Source of the DNA: Typhlomys cinereus
Taxonomy: Eukaryota > Chordata > Mammalia > Rodentia > Platacanthomyidae
Length of the DNA: 64,000 nt
Assembly: GCA_023101885.1 (NCBI GenBank)
Contig: JALPQD010000125.1
Span: 1,947,501 to 2,011,500, forward strand
Direction of reading: 5' to 3'
Part shown: piece after piece, positions 55,880 to 64,000 of the stretch
Layout: each line of letters opens with the position of its first letter
Position numbering within the stretch: the stretch's first letter is position 1
The notes under the pieces: model-generated
Database searches by the model: none
Told to the model about the DNA's origin: nothing
The model's input: the letters and a program-made list of their open reading frames with translations, nothing else
Position numbers and translations under genes: made by a program

Positions 55880-56850
55880 ATCAGCATTGCCATGAGGCCT
55901 AGCCATGAGGGAAATGGCAAACCAAAACTAATGGAGCTGCTCTCTTCACCCAGTCAGGATGGTGAAAGCCACAATACAAAGAACACCACATGCTGGAGAG
56001 GATTGTGGAGAGCGTGGAAGAGTCTCCTACTTGCTGGTGGCCAGTGCAGGTCCTTCCAGCCAATTCTGAGATCAGTAGGGCAATTTCTAAAAATTTTAAT
56101 GGTTGAAGTACATATTGACCCCGCTCTACCATCCCTGGGAAAACAGTCCAACAAAATGCAGCAATTCACTACAGTGATATGAGAACAAACCCTGTTCAAC
56201 CTGCAGCAATATTACACAATAGCCAAGTCATGTAATCTAACCAAATGCCAGTTGATGAATGGATAAGGGAAAATGTGAAAATTTAAAACAGTGGACTATT
56301 ACACAAACCATCAAAAAAAAGATGTAAGTAATAAAACTTTGCCAGAAAATGACTGCGAAATTAGAAGAATCTACTATTGAGTGAATGTATCCCAGATAAG
56401 AAAATTAGCGTCGTCTGTACTTCCTAATAAGTGGATCCTAGTTCGAAATCCACCTTAACTGACACTATTCAAAAGTAGAGCTCTGTACTACCTCCTTTTA
56501 TCAGAAAATGTATAATTGGAGAGATAGGTAAAGATGACCTCTGTAGACAGGAGAGAAAAAGAACACAACTTCGTAGAGAAGTAGGCCCTGGTTCACGTAT
56601 GCATGTAAGTAGTGAAACATTCTGATGCAGCTCACTCTCACTTCCTTCCTTTCACTTGAGGCACTAAACAGAATTTGTTCTTCCGAGTTAGGTAGGTTAT
56701 AGGAAAAACAACAAAAAGAAAAAAGGAGGGAAAAACTGTGGCAATTAGAGGGTAACCAAAAGGCAAAATGTGGACTGGCCCCTCTCCCACGGGGATGTGC
56801 CTACTCCGATGCGTACATCTACCGTGAGTTGACGCTAATCTAATCCACAC
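55880..56850 (+). pseudogene. Old L1 ORF2 C-terminus and 3' UTR
   Basis: The C-terminal cysteine region (CWRGLWRAWKSLLLAGGQC at about 55990-56050), then IDPALPSLGK and the end of ORF2 near 56440, continuing into a decayed 3' UTR. Confidence 0.75.
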
Positions 56851-56854
56851 ACTT

Positions 56855-57010
56855 TTTCTCCTATATTTTATTTTTTCCTAATATACAAGTTCAGCAGATA
56901 TCCAATGCCTCGCCCTGCCCCAGCCCGCACTAGCCTTACTATCACTGTCCCCCCGTGTGCGCCGGCCTTTGCTGCTCCGTGCGGCCAGCCCCTTCTCCGG
57001 TGCCTCCTTT
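56855..57010 (-). repeat. Possible old L1 3' end
   Basis: CTCCTATATTTTATTTTTTCC then ACAAGTTCAGCAGATATCCA resembles 60790-60840 (ACAAGCTCAATAGGTATCCC). Given as short parts of the match. Confidence 0.45.
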
Positions 57011-58780
57011 GGCACAAATTATACAAGAGATGTTTAATCCTACATTTAGGTCACCATGTTGATTCTGTGGAAATGACAAGGCGTATCATAATCTATTGTA
57101 ATAAGTCTCTTTCCAATCATCTTCAGTTTGATCTCATGATCTTTATCGGTTCAACGCGTTTAAGGATAATGTTCAGAAATAAAAAATACAAACTACGGTG
57201 ATAGCCACCGTGCCTGCACCAACCAGTGTCGTAAAGGTGCAGCAGGGGAAGACCGCTTGGCAAGAAGGGATTGGCCGGAACAAGACATGGGGCCCCGGGG
57301 GTATGGAAAGCTGGAATAAACTGAGGGGAATGTGGGGGGTTGTCCAGGCATAAAGCCCGGCATGGCGTTCTGGGAGAAGGACACATTTGAGATCTAAAAT
57401 GGGCAGTCTGTCGGGACCCTTCTTTTGGAGGTGAGTTTTGGGATTGGTAGTGTGCTCCGTCTGTTCTTGATTTCTTTTGATCTTCCCAAGAAACGGGCTA
57501 GGTAAAATCTCCCCTAACCAGTCCCGTTCCCTGTGCATTTGTAAGATGTGTTAATGCATGGGCCAGATGAACTGGTTTGGAGACATTCATTGTCCATGTT
57601 TTTTAACAACTAATGTCATCCCTGTTTTTAACATCTATATGGTAAACCATGTCTGCTCCCATACAACAAGTAGTGCATCTCCTGCCTTTTCTTTGTTAGC
57701 CGAATGTATTGTTTAACATAATCTATAAACGGAATTTGGGCCCTCTCTTTGATATTTCTATAAATAGTAATGTATGCTACTTAAATAAATTTGCCTTAGC
57801 TGCATGATGGAGAACATCCTAGCCTCCCCTGACCTGATGACTGCTCCTATAGCTTTTGATTCCGCATGTAAGTCTTGTTATATGCTGGTTGCATGGGCCG
57901 GGACAGGGGAGGGTGGAAATTTTTGGTCTTGTCATTGTTTTCTAGGAGTTCTTATTGTTATTAGTAAAATGAAGACAAGAAATAAAAACCTGAATAAGTT
58001 AAATGCTGAATTCTGAAGAATTGGAGAATAATTTCAAGCAGTCCAGAAGCACATGTGTGTGTAAATTCCCTCCAAATGAGTGTGACTCTTGCTGAAGTAA
58101 TTCAACATCAGTGCAATAGAGATTATGTATCTGTTCACAAGAACCAGTCTCAACATAATCTCATGAGTTACACAGTTATTAAAAGTAAAGGAAAAATTAG
58201 TGTAGGGCATGCACCCCCTTCAACAGATGTCCCTTTACTATTAACCAGCAATGCATAATAGACATGCGCACACATATAGTAATGTAATGGGAACCATGGT
58301 CCTTTAATTGAAGGAAATTTTGTGGGACAGGTTAAAAGGAGCTCAACTAATTGGGCATATTTTAACTTAAAAAAATCACGAGCGTCTTTAGTTAAACAAT
58401 GGCAACATGTTTCTCTATTCATAGCTATTTTGTAAAATATTATACATTAATAGATGTAAAGATACTCGGGAAAATAAGAACAGAACCTGGTAATGATAAT
58501 GGTTCCCTAACCGGTCTTTATGCTGTTACATCAAACATAGGTTAAATTTAAAAATTGGGTTTAGAGACAGTTTTTTAACAATTGACAAAATTTTAAGCAA
58601 TTTAACAACAAAAATAGTTTCACACGGAGTACATAGAAAAGGAAACTACACTGGGTATATTGTCTCTGTTATTTTCCTATGTTTTGAAATAGCAACACAT
58701 TCTTCATCCCCGACCACAGATATTTCCTTAATATATTACTGTGGTCAGCTTCAGAATTAGTTAGATTCACTCAGCCCTGA
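57011..58780. other. Unrecognised sequence with weak coding-like stretches
   Basis: A minus-strand frame at 57193-57384 is proline-rich (AMPGFMPGQPPTFPSVYSSF). A plus-strand frame at 58055-58258 reads VTLAEVIQHQCNRDYVSVHK ... ISVGHAPPSTDVPLLLTSNA and can be followed past two stops. I cannot name either. They may be fragments of an old retroelement or retrocopy, or chance. Confidence 0.35.
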
Positions 58781-59500
58781 AGTTGTGTGTCTGCCTATTC
58801 TCTGCCCCCTCCGAGTGGTGCCTTGGTCGCACCTATCCCCAGGGCTGGCAGATGTCGCTGGAACTTGCACCGGCATTACTTGAACCCAGCTCCCTCCATT
58901 TACCCCAACCTGCAAGAGGAATGGTGCCCAACCCCCATGCCTGGGTCACATCTACATCATTTCTCTCCTCAGACTTGATCTCAGTGCTTCCTTAACTACT
59001 AATCTGCCGTCAATGTGTCCAGAACTCCAACTCTTTAACTATCAACTTGGTACCTGTTATCTTACTAGCACTCATGGCATGTAGCAGCCCACCTGCACTG
59101 CCACGTATTCCTATGTCCCTAACTACTCATACCCTGTAGCAGTACGGCAGAAGCCAAGAAGATGAAAATTGGAAGGTCATCCTTGGCTACATATGAGTCG
59201 GGGCAGTCTGGGATACATAAGACCCTTTCTCTAAAAAGTTTAACGGCTGTTGCTGTCTATTGGATCGTAATCCAGCAGTGGGGAGACCAAGACTCACGAG
59301 GCTGCTGGGGTCAGGAACACCTGGATACACAGGCCAAACCCTGCCACCACAGTGGTTGGCTGGTTGTGTGGGATTTGTTAGTTGGCACTGTGGGGCTCCT
59401 TGGGTGGCAGGTTGTTTACTGCTCTCAGCTTTGGGGGAGCCATGTGACATGAAAAATTAACAGAAAATAAGACAAATGCAGTTGATAAGCGACCAGGGCC
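58781..59500. other. No gene recognised; B1-like remnant near 59130-59220
   Basis: A short frame at 58787-58978 is rich in proline and tryptophan without a known match. AGGTCATCCTTGGCTACATA followed by AAGACCCTTTCTCTAAAA looks like a B1 right half on the plus strand. Confidence 0.4.
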
Positions 59501-59509
59501 ATCTAGTGT

Positions 59510-59590
59510 CTTCTCTTTTGTCTGTTCTTCTCTGTCCTCTCTTTCTCTCTTCTCTCTCTCTCCTCTCTTTTCCCTTCTCTCCCTCTATCT
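59510..59590. repeat. (CT)n-rich low-complexity tract
   Basis: TCTCTC/CTTTCTCTC run. Confidence 0.85.
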
Positions 59591-59835
59591 AGATCCGTGT
59601 GTTTGTGCAGACAGGTGTACCAGAGGACATTTGAGTGTATGTGCCTGTGGTGGCTCAAGGATGAGATCTGGATTCACCCCACACTGCTCTATCTCCTTAT
59701 GATTTGTTCTGAGGTTTCCAGGATCCAGCTTTCAGGGCTGAAACCAAGGCCCTCATTCCAACTGGCATTTTAGTGGGATCTGAACTCGGTTCCTTTGCTG
59801 GCAAGGGAAATTCTTTCACTCCCGAGCCATATGCT
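59591..59835 (-). repeat. Old B4-like SINE
   Basis: Plus strand GTGTGTTTGTGCAGACAGGT ... GGGATCTGAACTCGGTTCCT ... CACTCCCGAGCCATATGCTG, complement of a tRNA-derived SINE head and body. Confidence 0.6.
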
Positions 59836-59930
59836 GAGCGTGTGAGCAGTAAGAATGAACACTGAGGTTTCCTGGAGTCCCCATTCCTGAAAAGGAGGAC
59901 CTCCCTGCCCACATTTTCTGCACAAGTGTT

Positions 59931-59931
<1 letters not shown>

Positions 59932-59967
<36 letters not shown>

Positions 59968-60178
59968 TGGTGTATGTGTGTGGTTTGTGTATGTGTCTGT
60001 GGTGTGTGAATGTGTGTAAGCCAGTGTGCACATTCAGAGGACTTCTGGCATCCTGCACGCTCATACACACACACACACCCACACACACACACACACACAC
60101 ACAACGTACACAGACATGCATTTAAACACACACACACCACCACACACACACACACACCCACACACACACACACATATA
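59932..60178. repeat. (TG)n followed by (CA)n
   Basis: TG repeats at about 59932-60018 and CA repeats at about 60063-60178, separated by roughly 45 bp of non-repeat sequence. The two arms are complementary. Confidence 0.93.
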
Positions 60179-60784
60179 CCTTATCCTCTTGACACAGGGT
60201 CTCAATGCCCTTGAGCTAGGTAGGCTGGCATCAGCAAACCCCAGCAGTTCCTCCTGCTTCTGCCTCACCTCAACATGGCCTTGCAGGTGCATATGTGACC
60301 CACGCAGCTTTCAATATTCTTGGAAGCTTTCATGTCCAATTACAATGAATTTTTTCAGCTGGGTTTCCTCCATCTTCATGTCCCTGCATGTGTGATTCCT
60401 GGGGCCGCATCCAGAATAAGTGCCCAGGAACCTACTTGCTGGGACATGGACAGCTCACCTGTGGACAAACCATCCAGTGAAGACGCTCCCCCTGTCCTGC
60501 CCAGCACTAGGACCCACAGTCTATCAGGGTGACACCATATGTCTGAGATCCTCCCTCCTCCATGGCCAAAAGCTGCAGGCCAGATATGGGAGAGGTCCAG
60601 TGCATGTGCCCATTCTGGATTAGAATTTTGCCTTTTTCTTTCTTCTTCTGTCTTCCTCTCTCAATTTTTGTCGAGAAACCGCATCCTTCATGATAGGCCC
60701 CCGGTTCACCTTGAACTCCCCATGCGATGGAGGGCAACCTTGAACTCCTGTCTCTACCCTCCCAAGCCCTTGGGGCATGGGTTT
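60179..60784. other. No gene recognised; B1-like remnant near 60190-60300
   Basis: GACACAGGGTCTCAATGCCC and GCTGGCATCAGCAAACCCC resemble an antisense B1. The rest is unassigned. Confidence 0.4.
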
Positions 60785-60961
60785 TTTTCTCCCACATTTT
60801 ATATTTTCCTCATCACACAAGCTCAATAGGTATCCCAGTCTTCTCCCTCCACTCTCCCCTCCCCCAGTTGTCACCCCTTGCACCCCTCCCCATTCACTCC
60901 TTCCTTTCATCCCCTTCACCCCATTAGTAACAGAACTCTATTGTGACTGTTTAATCCCTTG
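60785..60961 (-). repeat. L1 3' UTR, outer element
   Basis: 3' end of the antisense L1 whose ORF2 continues from 61473. CACAAGCTCAATAGGTATCC and a CT-rich tract. Much of its 3' UTR seems deleted before GGAGGCCCATT. Confidence 0.7.
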
Positions 60962-60972
60962 GGAGGCCCATT

Positions 60973-61472
60973 CTTTTTTGAATTTTTTAAAATTATTTTT
61001 TCCACTCATACAAACTTGATAGGTACCCCCAATCCCCTACCTCCTCCACCCCTCGCTGGATTCCTTGCTCCCTCCTCTCTTTTCCTCTTCCCTTCCCCCT
61101 CCCTCCCCTTTCTCCAGTGACCCCTCACCCTCAGTCCTCCAGCATCCTTTAATGTGCATGTCAAACTTCCCTTCTGTGTCCTCCTCTCTGATGAGGTGTA
61201 AGGACTCAGTAGCATTGCCTAGAGCTCTTTCTTGTGTTCCTCTTTAGTATACGAATACTATTGTGGCTGTTAGTCCCTTGCCTCTAAGGATCCTATTGCC
61301 TGTGATCCATGCTAGACTTTGGGGACTCAATGATATGTTGGTCATTGTCCAGGTCATGCAAAGTCCCATTATGATTACATCAGCCCTAACTTGTGTGGAG
61401 TATCTTGCATATCATTGCTCCTCCCCATCTTTAGGCTCTTACAATCTTACCACCCCCTCTTCCGGAAATTAT
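60973..61472 (-). mobile_element. L1 3' UTR fragment nested in the antisense L1
   Basis: T-rich start, TCCACTCATACAAACTTGAT, CT tract and the conserved 3' UTR series to CCACCCCCTCTTCC. GGAGGCCCATT flanks it at 60962-60972 and 61473-61483, and the T-rich continuation extends the duplication imperfectly. Confidence 0.8.
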
Positions 61473-64000
61473 GGAGGCCCATTTTTTAATTGGGCCATTT
61501 ATCTCTTTGGTGTTTAGTTTTCTAAGGAGTGCACTCTTGATAATAGAGCTCTATAAGATATATAGTTAGGGAACATTTTTCTACCATTGTGTGGGTTGCC
61601 TTTTTGTGGGTTTACAATCTCTTCATCTGAACAAAAGCTCCCATTTGTTGAGTGTAGGTTCTAGAGCTTGTGTGACTGGATTTCTGTTTGGGAACTTTTG
61701 ACCTAGCCCATTCAGCTTGAGGGACTTCCCTACCCTTTCAACTAGGATTTTTATAGTCTCTGGTCTAATATTAAGGTCATTCATCATTTGGAATTAATTT
61801 TTGTGCATGGTAACAAGTAAGGGACTGTTCGCCTGCCCTGCGCCGAGAACTGCCGAGGGACGCAGTGCCCCGCCCCGTCTGGCCTCCTGCCCGCCGCCGT
61901 GCCCTTCTGCAACAGCCATAACGCCATGAAGCTGCGCTTCCCGCCGAGGACGAGTTCCCGGATCTGAGCAGCCACAACAACCATATGGCCAAAGTGCTGA
62001 CCCCAGAGCTGCATGCGGAGCTGCGTGCCAAGTGCACACCGTGCGGCTTCACGGGGGACGGCGTCATCCAGCCGGCGGGGACAATCCGGGCCACCCGTAC
62101 TGATATCATGACCGTGGGCTGCGTGGCGGGCGAGGAAGAGTCCTACGACGCGTTCAAGGCACGCTTCGACCCCATCATCGAAGACCGGCGCGGCGGCTAC
62201 CAGCCCAGCGATGAGCACAAGACGGACCTCAACCCGGACAACCTCCAGCGTGGCGACGACCTGGACCCCAACTACGTGCTGAGCTCGCGGGTGCGCACCG
62301 GCCGCAGTATCCGCGGCTTCTGCCTCCCCCCGCACTGCAGCCGCGGGGAGCGCCGCGCCATCGAGAAGCTCGCGGCGGAAGCCCTGGCGAGCCTGGACGG
62401 CGACCTGGCGGGCCGGTACTACGCGCTCAGAGCATGACGGAGGCGGAGCAGCAGCAGCTCATCGACGACCACTTCCTCTTCGACAAGCCCGTGTCGCCGC
62501 TGCTGCAGGCCTCCGGCATGGCCCGCGATTGGCCGGACGCACGCGGCATCTGGCACAATGACAATAAGACCTTCCTGGTGTGGATCAATGAGGAGGACCA
62601 CCTTCGGGTCATCTCTAGCAAGAAGGGGGGCAACGTGAAGGAAGTGTTTACCCGCTGCTGCACCGGCTTCACCCAGATTGAAACTCTCTTCAAGTCTAAG
62701 AACTATGAGTTCATGTGGAACCCTCACCTGGGCTACATCCTCACCTGCGCGTCCAACCTGGGCACAGGGCTGCGAGCGGGCGTGCACATCAAGCTGCCCC
62801 ACCTGGGCAAACATGAGAAGTTTCGGAAGTGCTCAAGAGGCTGCGGCTTCAGAAGCGAGGCACAGGTGGCTTGGATACCGCGGCTGTGGGCGGGGTCTTC
62901 GACGTCTCCAATGCCGACCGCCTGGGCTTCTCTGAAGTGGAGCTGGTACAAATGGTGGTGGATGGCGTGAAGCTGCTCATCCAGATGGAGCAGCGGCTGG
63001 AACAGGGCCAGGGCATCGACGATCTCATGCCCGCCCAGAAGTGAAGCTTGGCCTGTGTTCCCACCAGCTGCTCCCTAACGTATTGCCTGGGCAGGGCCCG
63101 CACGCACCGCTGATGTCTGCCACCTGACGGTGGAGCCCTTAGCCTCGCCGTAGAGACTTCTGTCGCACTGAAATAAACTAGGGTTTGGCTGCCTTGAAAA
63201 AAAAAAAAACAAGTAAGGGTCCAGTTTCAACCTATTACATGTGGCTATCCAGTTTTTATAGCACCATTTGTTGAAGATGCTGTTATTTTTCCACTGAATT
63301 TTTTGGAGCTCTTTGTCAAAGATCAAATGGCTGTAATTGTGTTGGCTTATATCTGGATCCTCAACTCTTATCCATTGATCTATGTGTCTGTTTTGTAGTC
63401 ATTACCAACCTGTTTTTATTACTATGGATTTGTAATATAGATTAAGGTTTTGTATGGTGATACCTCCAGCACTGTTTTTGTTACTCAGGATTGTTCTTGC
63501 TACCTGGGCCTTTTGTGCTTCATATGAATTTTGAGATCGTTTGGTCAATTTCATGAAAGAATTGTTCTGGGATTTGATTGATATAGTGTTGGATCTGTAT
63601 ATTGCTTTTGATTGGGTGGTCAATTTTGTGATGTTGATTCTACTGATCCAGGAGCATGGGAGGTCTTTCTACCTTCTGTTGTCTACTGTAATTTTGTTCT
63701 TTAGGGTTTTCAAGTTTTCATTTTAAAAGTCTCTGATTTCTTTGGTTAGATTTATACCATGGTATTTCATTTTTTTAGGGGCTATAGTAAATGAGATTGT
63801 TTCTCTTAGGACTTTTTCACTTTTTTCATCCTTAGTGTATAGTGTAGTGATATTTGCATGTTTATTTTGTAATCTGATACTCTGCTGAATTGATGTATTA
63901 GTTTCAGGAGTTTCCTGGTGGAGTTTTTAGGATCACTCAGGTATATGATCATGTCATCTCAAAATAGAGATATCTTGACTTATTCCTTTGTGATTTGAAT
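61473..64000 (-). pseudogene. Old L1 ORF2, C-terminus to RT, split by a retrocopy
   Basis: Complement encodes the ORF2 C-terminal region (61480-61823). After the creatine kinase retrocopy it continues at 63208 with FDKELQKIQWKNNSIFNKWC, then AYRSNTISIK-like and upstream RT sequence to the window edge. Decayed. Confidence 0.85.
61824..63207 (+). pseudogene. CKB: Creatine kinase B-type processed pseudogene
   Basis: Cytosolic creatine kinase transfers phosphate between ATP and creatine. This intronless copy spans 5' UTR, the whole coding length (61899-63044, 1146 bp) and 3' UTR with AATAAA near 63171 and a poly(A). AACAAGTAAGGG flanks it at 61812-61823 and 63208-63219. Kept segments: [87 protein letters not shown] with the reactive-site Cys (62746-62748; family CPSN, here CASN), and [20 protein letters not shown]. 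Lesions: the start ATG is GTG (61899); one-base deletions lie near 61943, 62072, 62429 and 62820; a 4-bp insertion lies near 62100. The net length is unchanged by chance. I call it B-type from the N-terminus and overall identity. Confidence 0.95.

Noticed and set aside
59697..60214. 158-codon and shorter Cys/Val or His/Thr frames
   Set aside because: Translations of the TG and CA microsatellites.

Overview
This window is mammalian, and specifically rodent, DNA made almost entirely of retrotransposons. The rodent call rests on three things: many copies of a tRNA-derived B2-like SINE beside B1-like and B4-like SINEs, LINE-1 (L1) copies with a purine-rich 3' UTR, and exons of type-2 vomeronasal receptors (V2R), which are expanded in rodents. 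The young B2-like SINE does not match the mouse B2 consensus as I know it, so I suspect a non-murine member of the mouse/jerboa clade. I cannot name the species.

Layout, left to right. 1-347: 5' end of an antisense L1. 348-950: flank with an old SINE. 950-4440: old sense L1 (5' UTR, ORF1, internally deleted ORF2) carrying a young SINE. 4441-10372: younger full-length sense L1 with a GC-rich two-copy promoter, many frameshifts. 10373-14842: ORF2 and 3' UTR of an older sense L1, split by a young SINE and by a 552-bp solo LTR. 15391-18207 (minus): exons 3, 2 and 1 of a V2R with one frameshift. 20165-36405: a retrotransposon stack at least four layers deep. The base is an old sense L1. It holds two L1 3' fragments and a polyadenylated retrocopy of an unrecognised noncoding transcript. 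That retrocopy is split by a 6.95-kb antisense L1 with a 3' transduction, and that L1 is itself split by another L1 3' fragment. 36406-38310: SINE cluster. 38312-46418: two antisense L1 pieces joined head to tail, with a SINE, an L1 3' fragment and a bare poly(A) insertion inside them. 46419-47200: rearranged old L1 pieces. 47706-48485 (minus): a second, badly decayed V2R exon 3. 49600-60780: SINEs, old L1 3' UTRs, microsatellites and unrecognised sequence, including a direct duplicate (53950-55085) of the region near 348-1640. 60785-64000: antisense L1 interrupted by an L1 3' fragment and by a complete creatine kinase B processed pseudogene.

No intact cellular gene is present. The only long undisturbed reading frames are two 356-codon L1 ORF1 genes (30300-31370 and 45027-46097, minus) and much of an L1 ORF2 (27488-30016, minus). 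The biology on view is a decaying vomeronasal receptor neighbourhood heavily colonised by L1 and by sequences that L1 mobilises in trans (SINEs, the creatine kinase B retrocopy, the unknown retrocopy). Target-site duplications read directly from the sequence allow much of the insertion order to be reconstructed. I found no new defence, biosynthetic or regulatory system.
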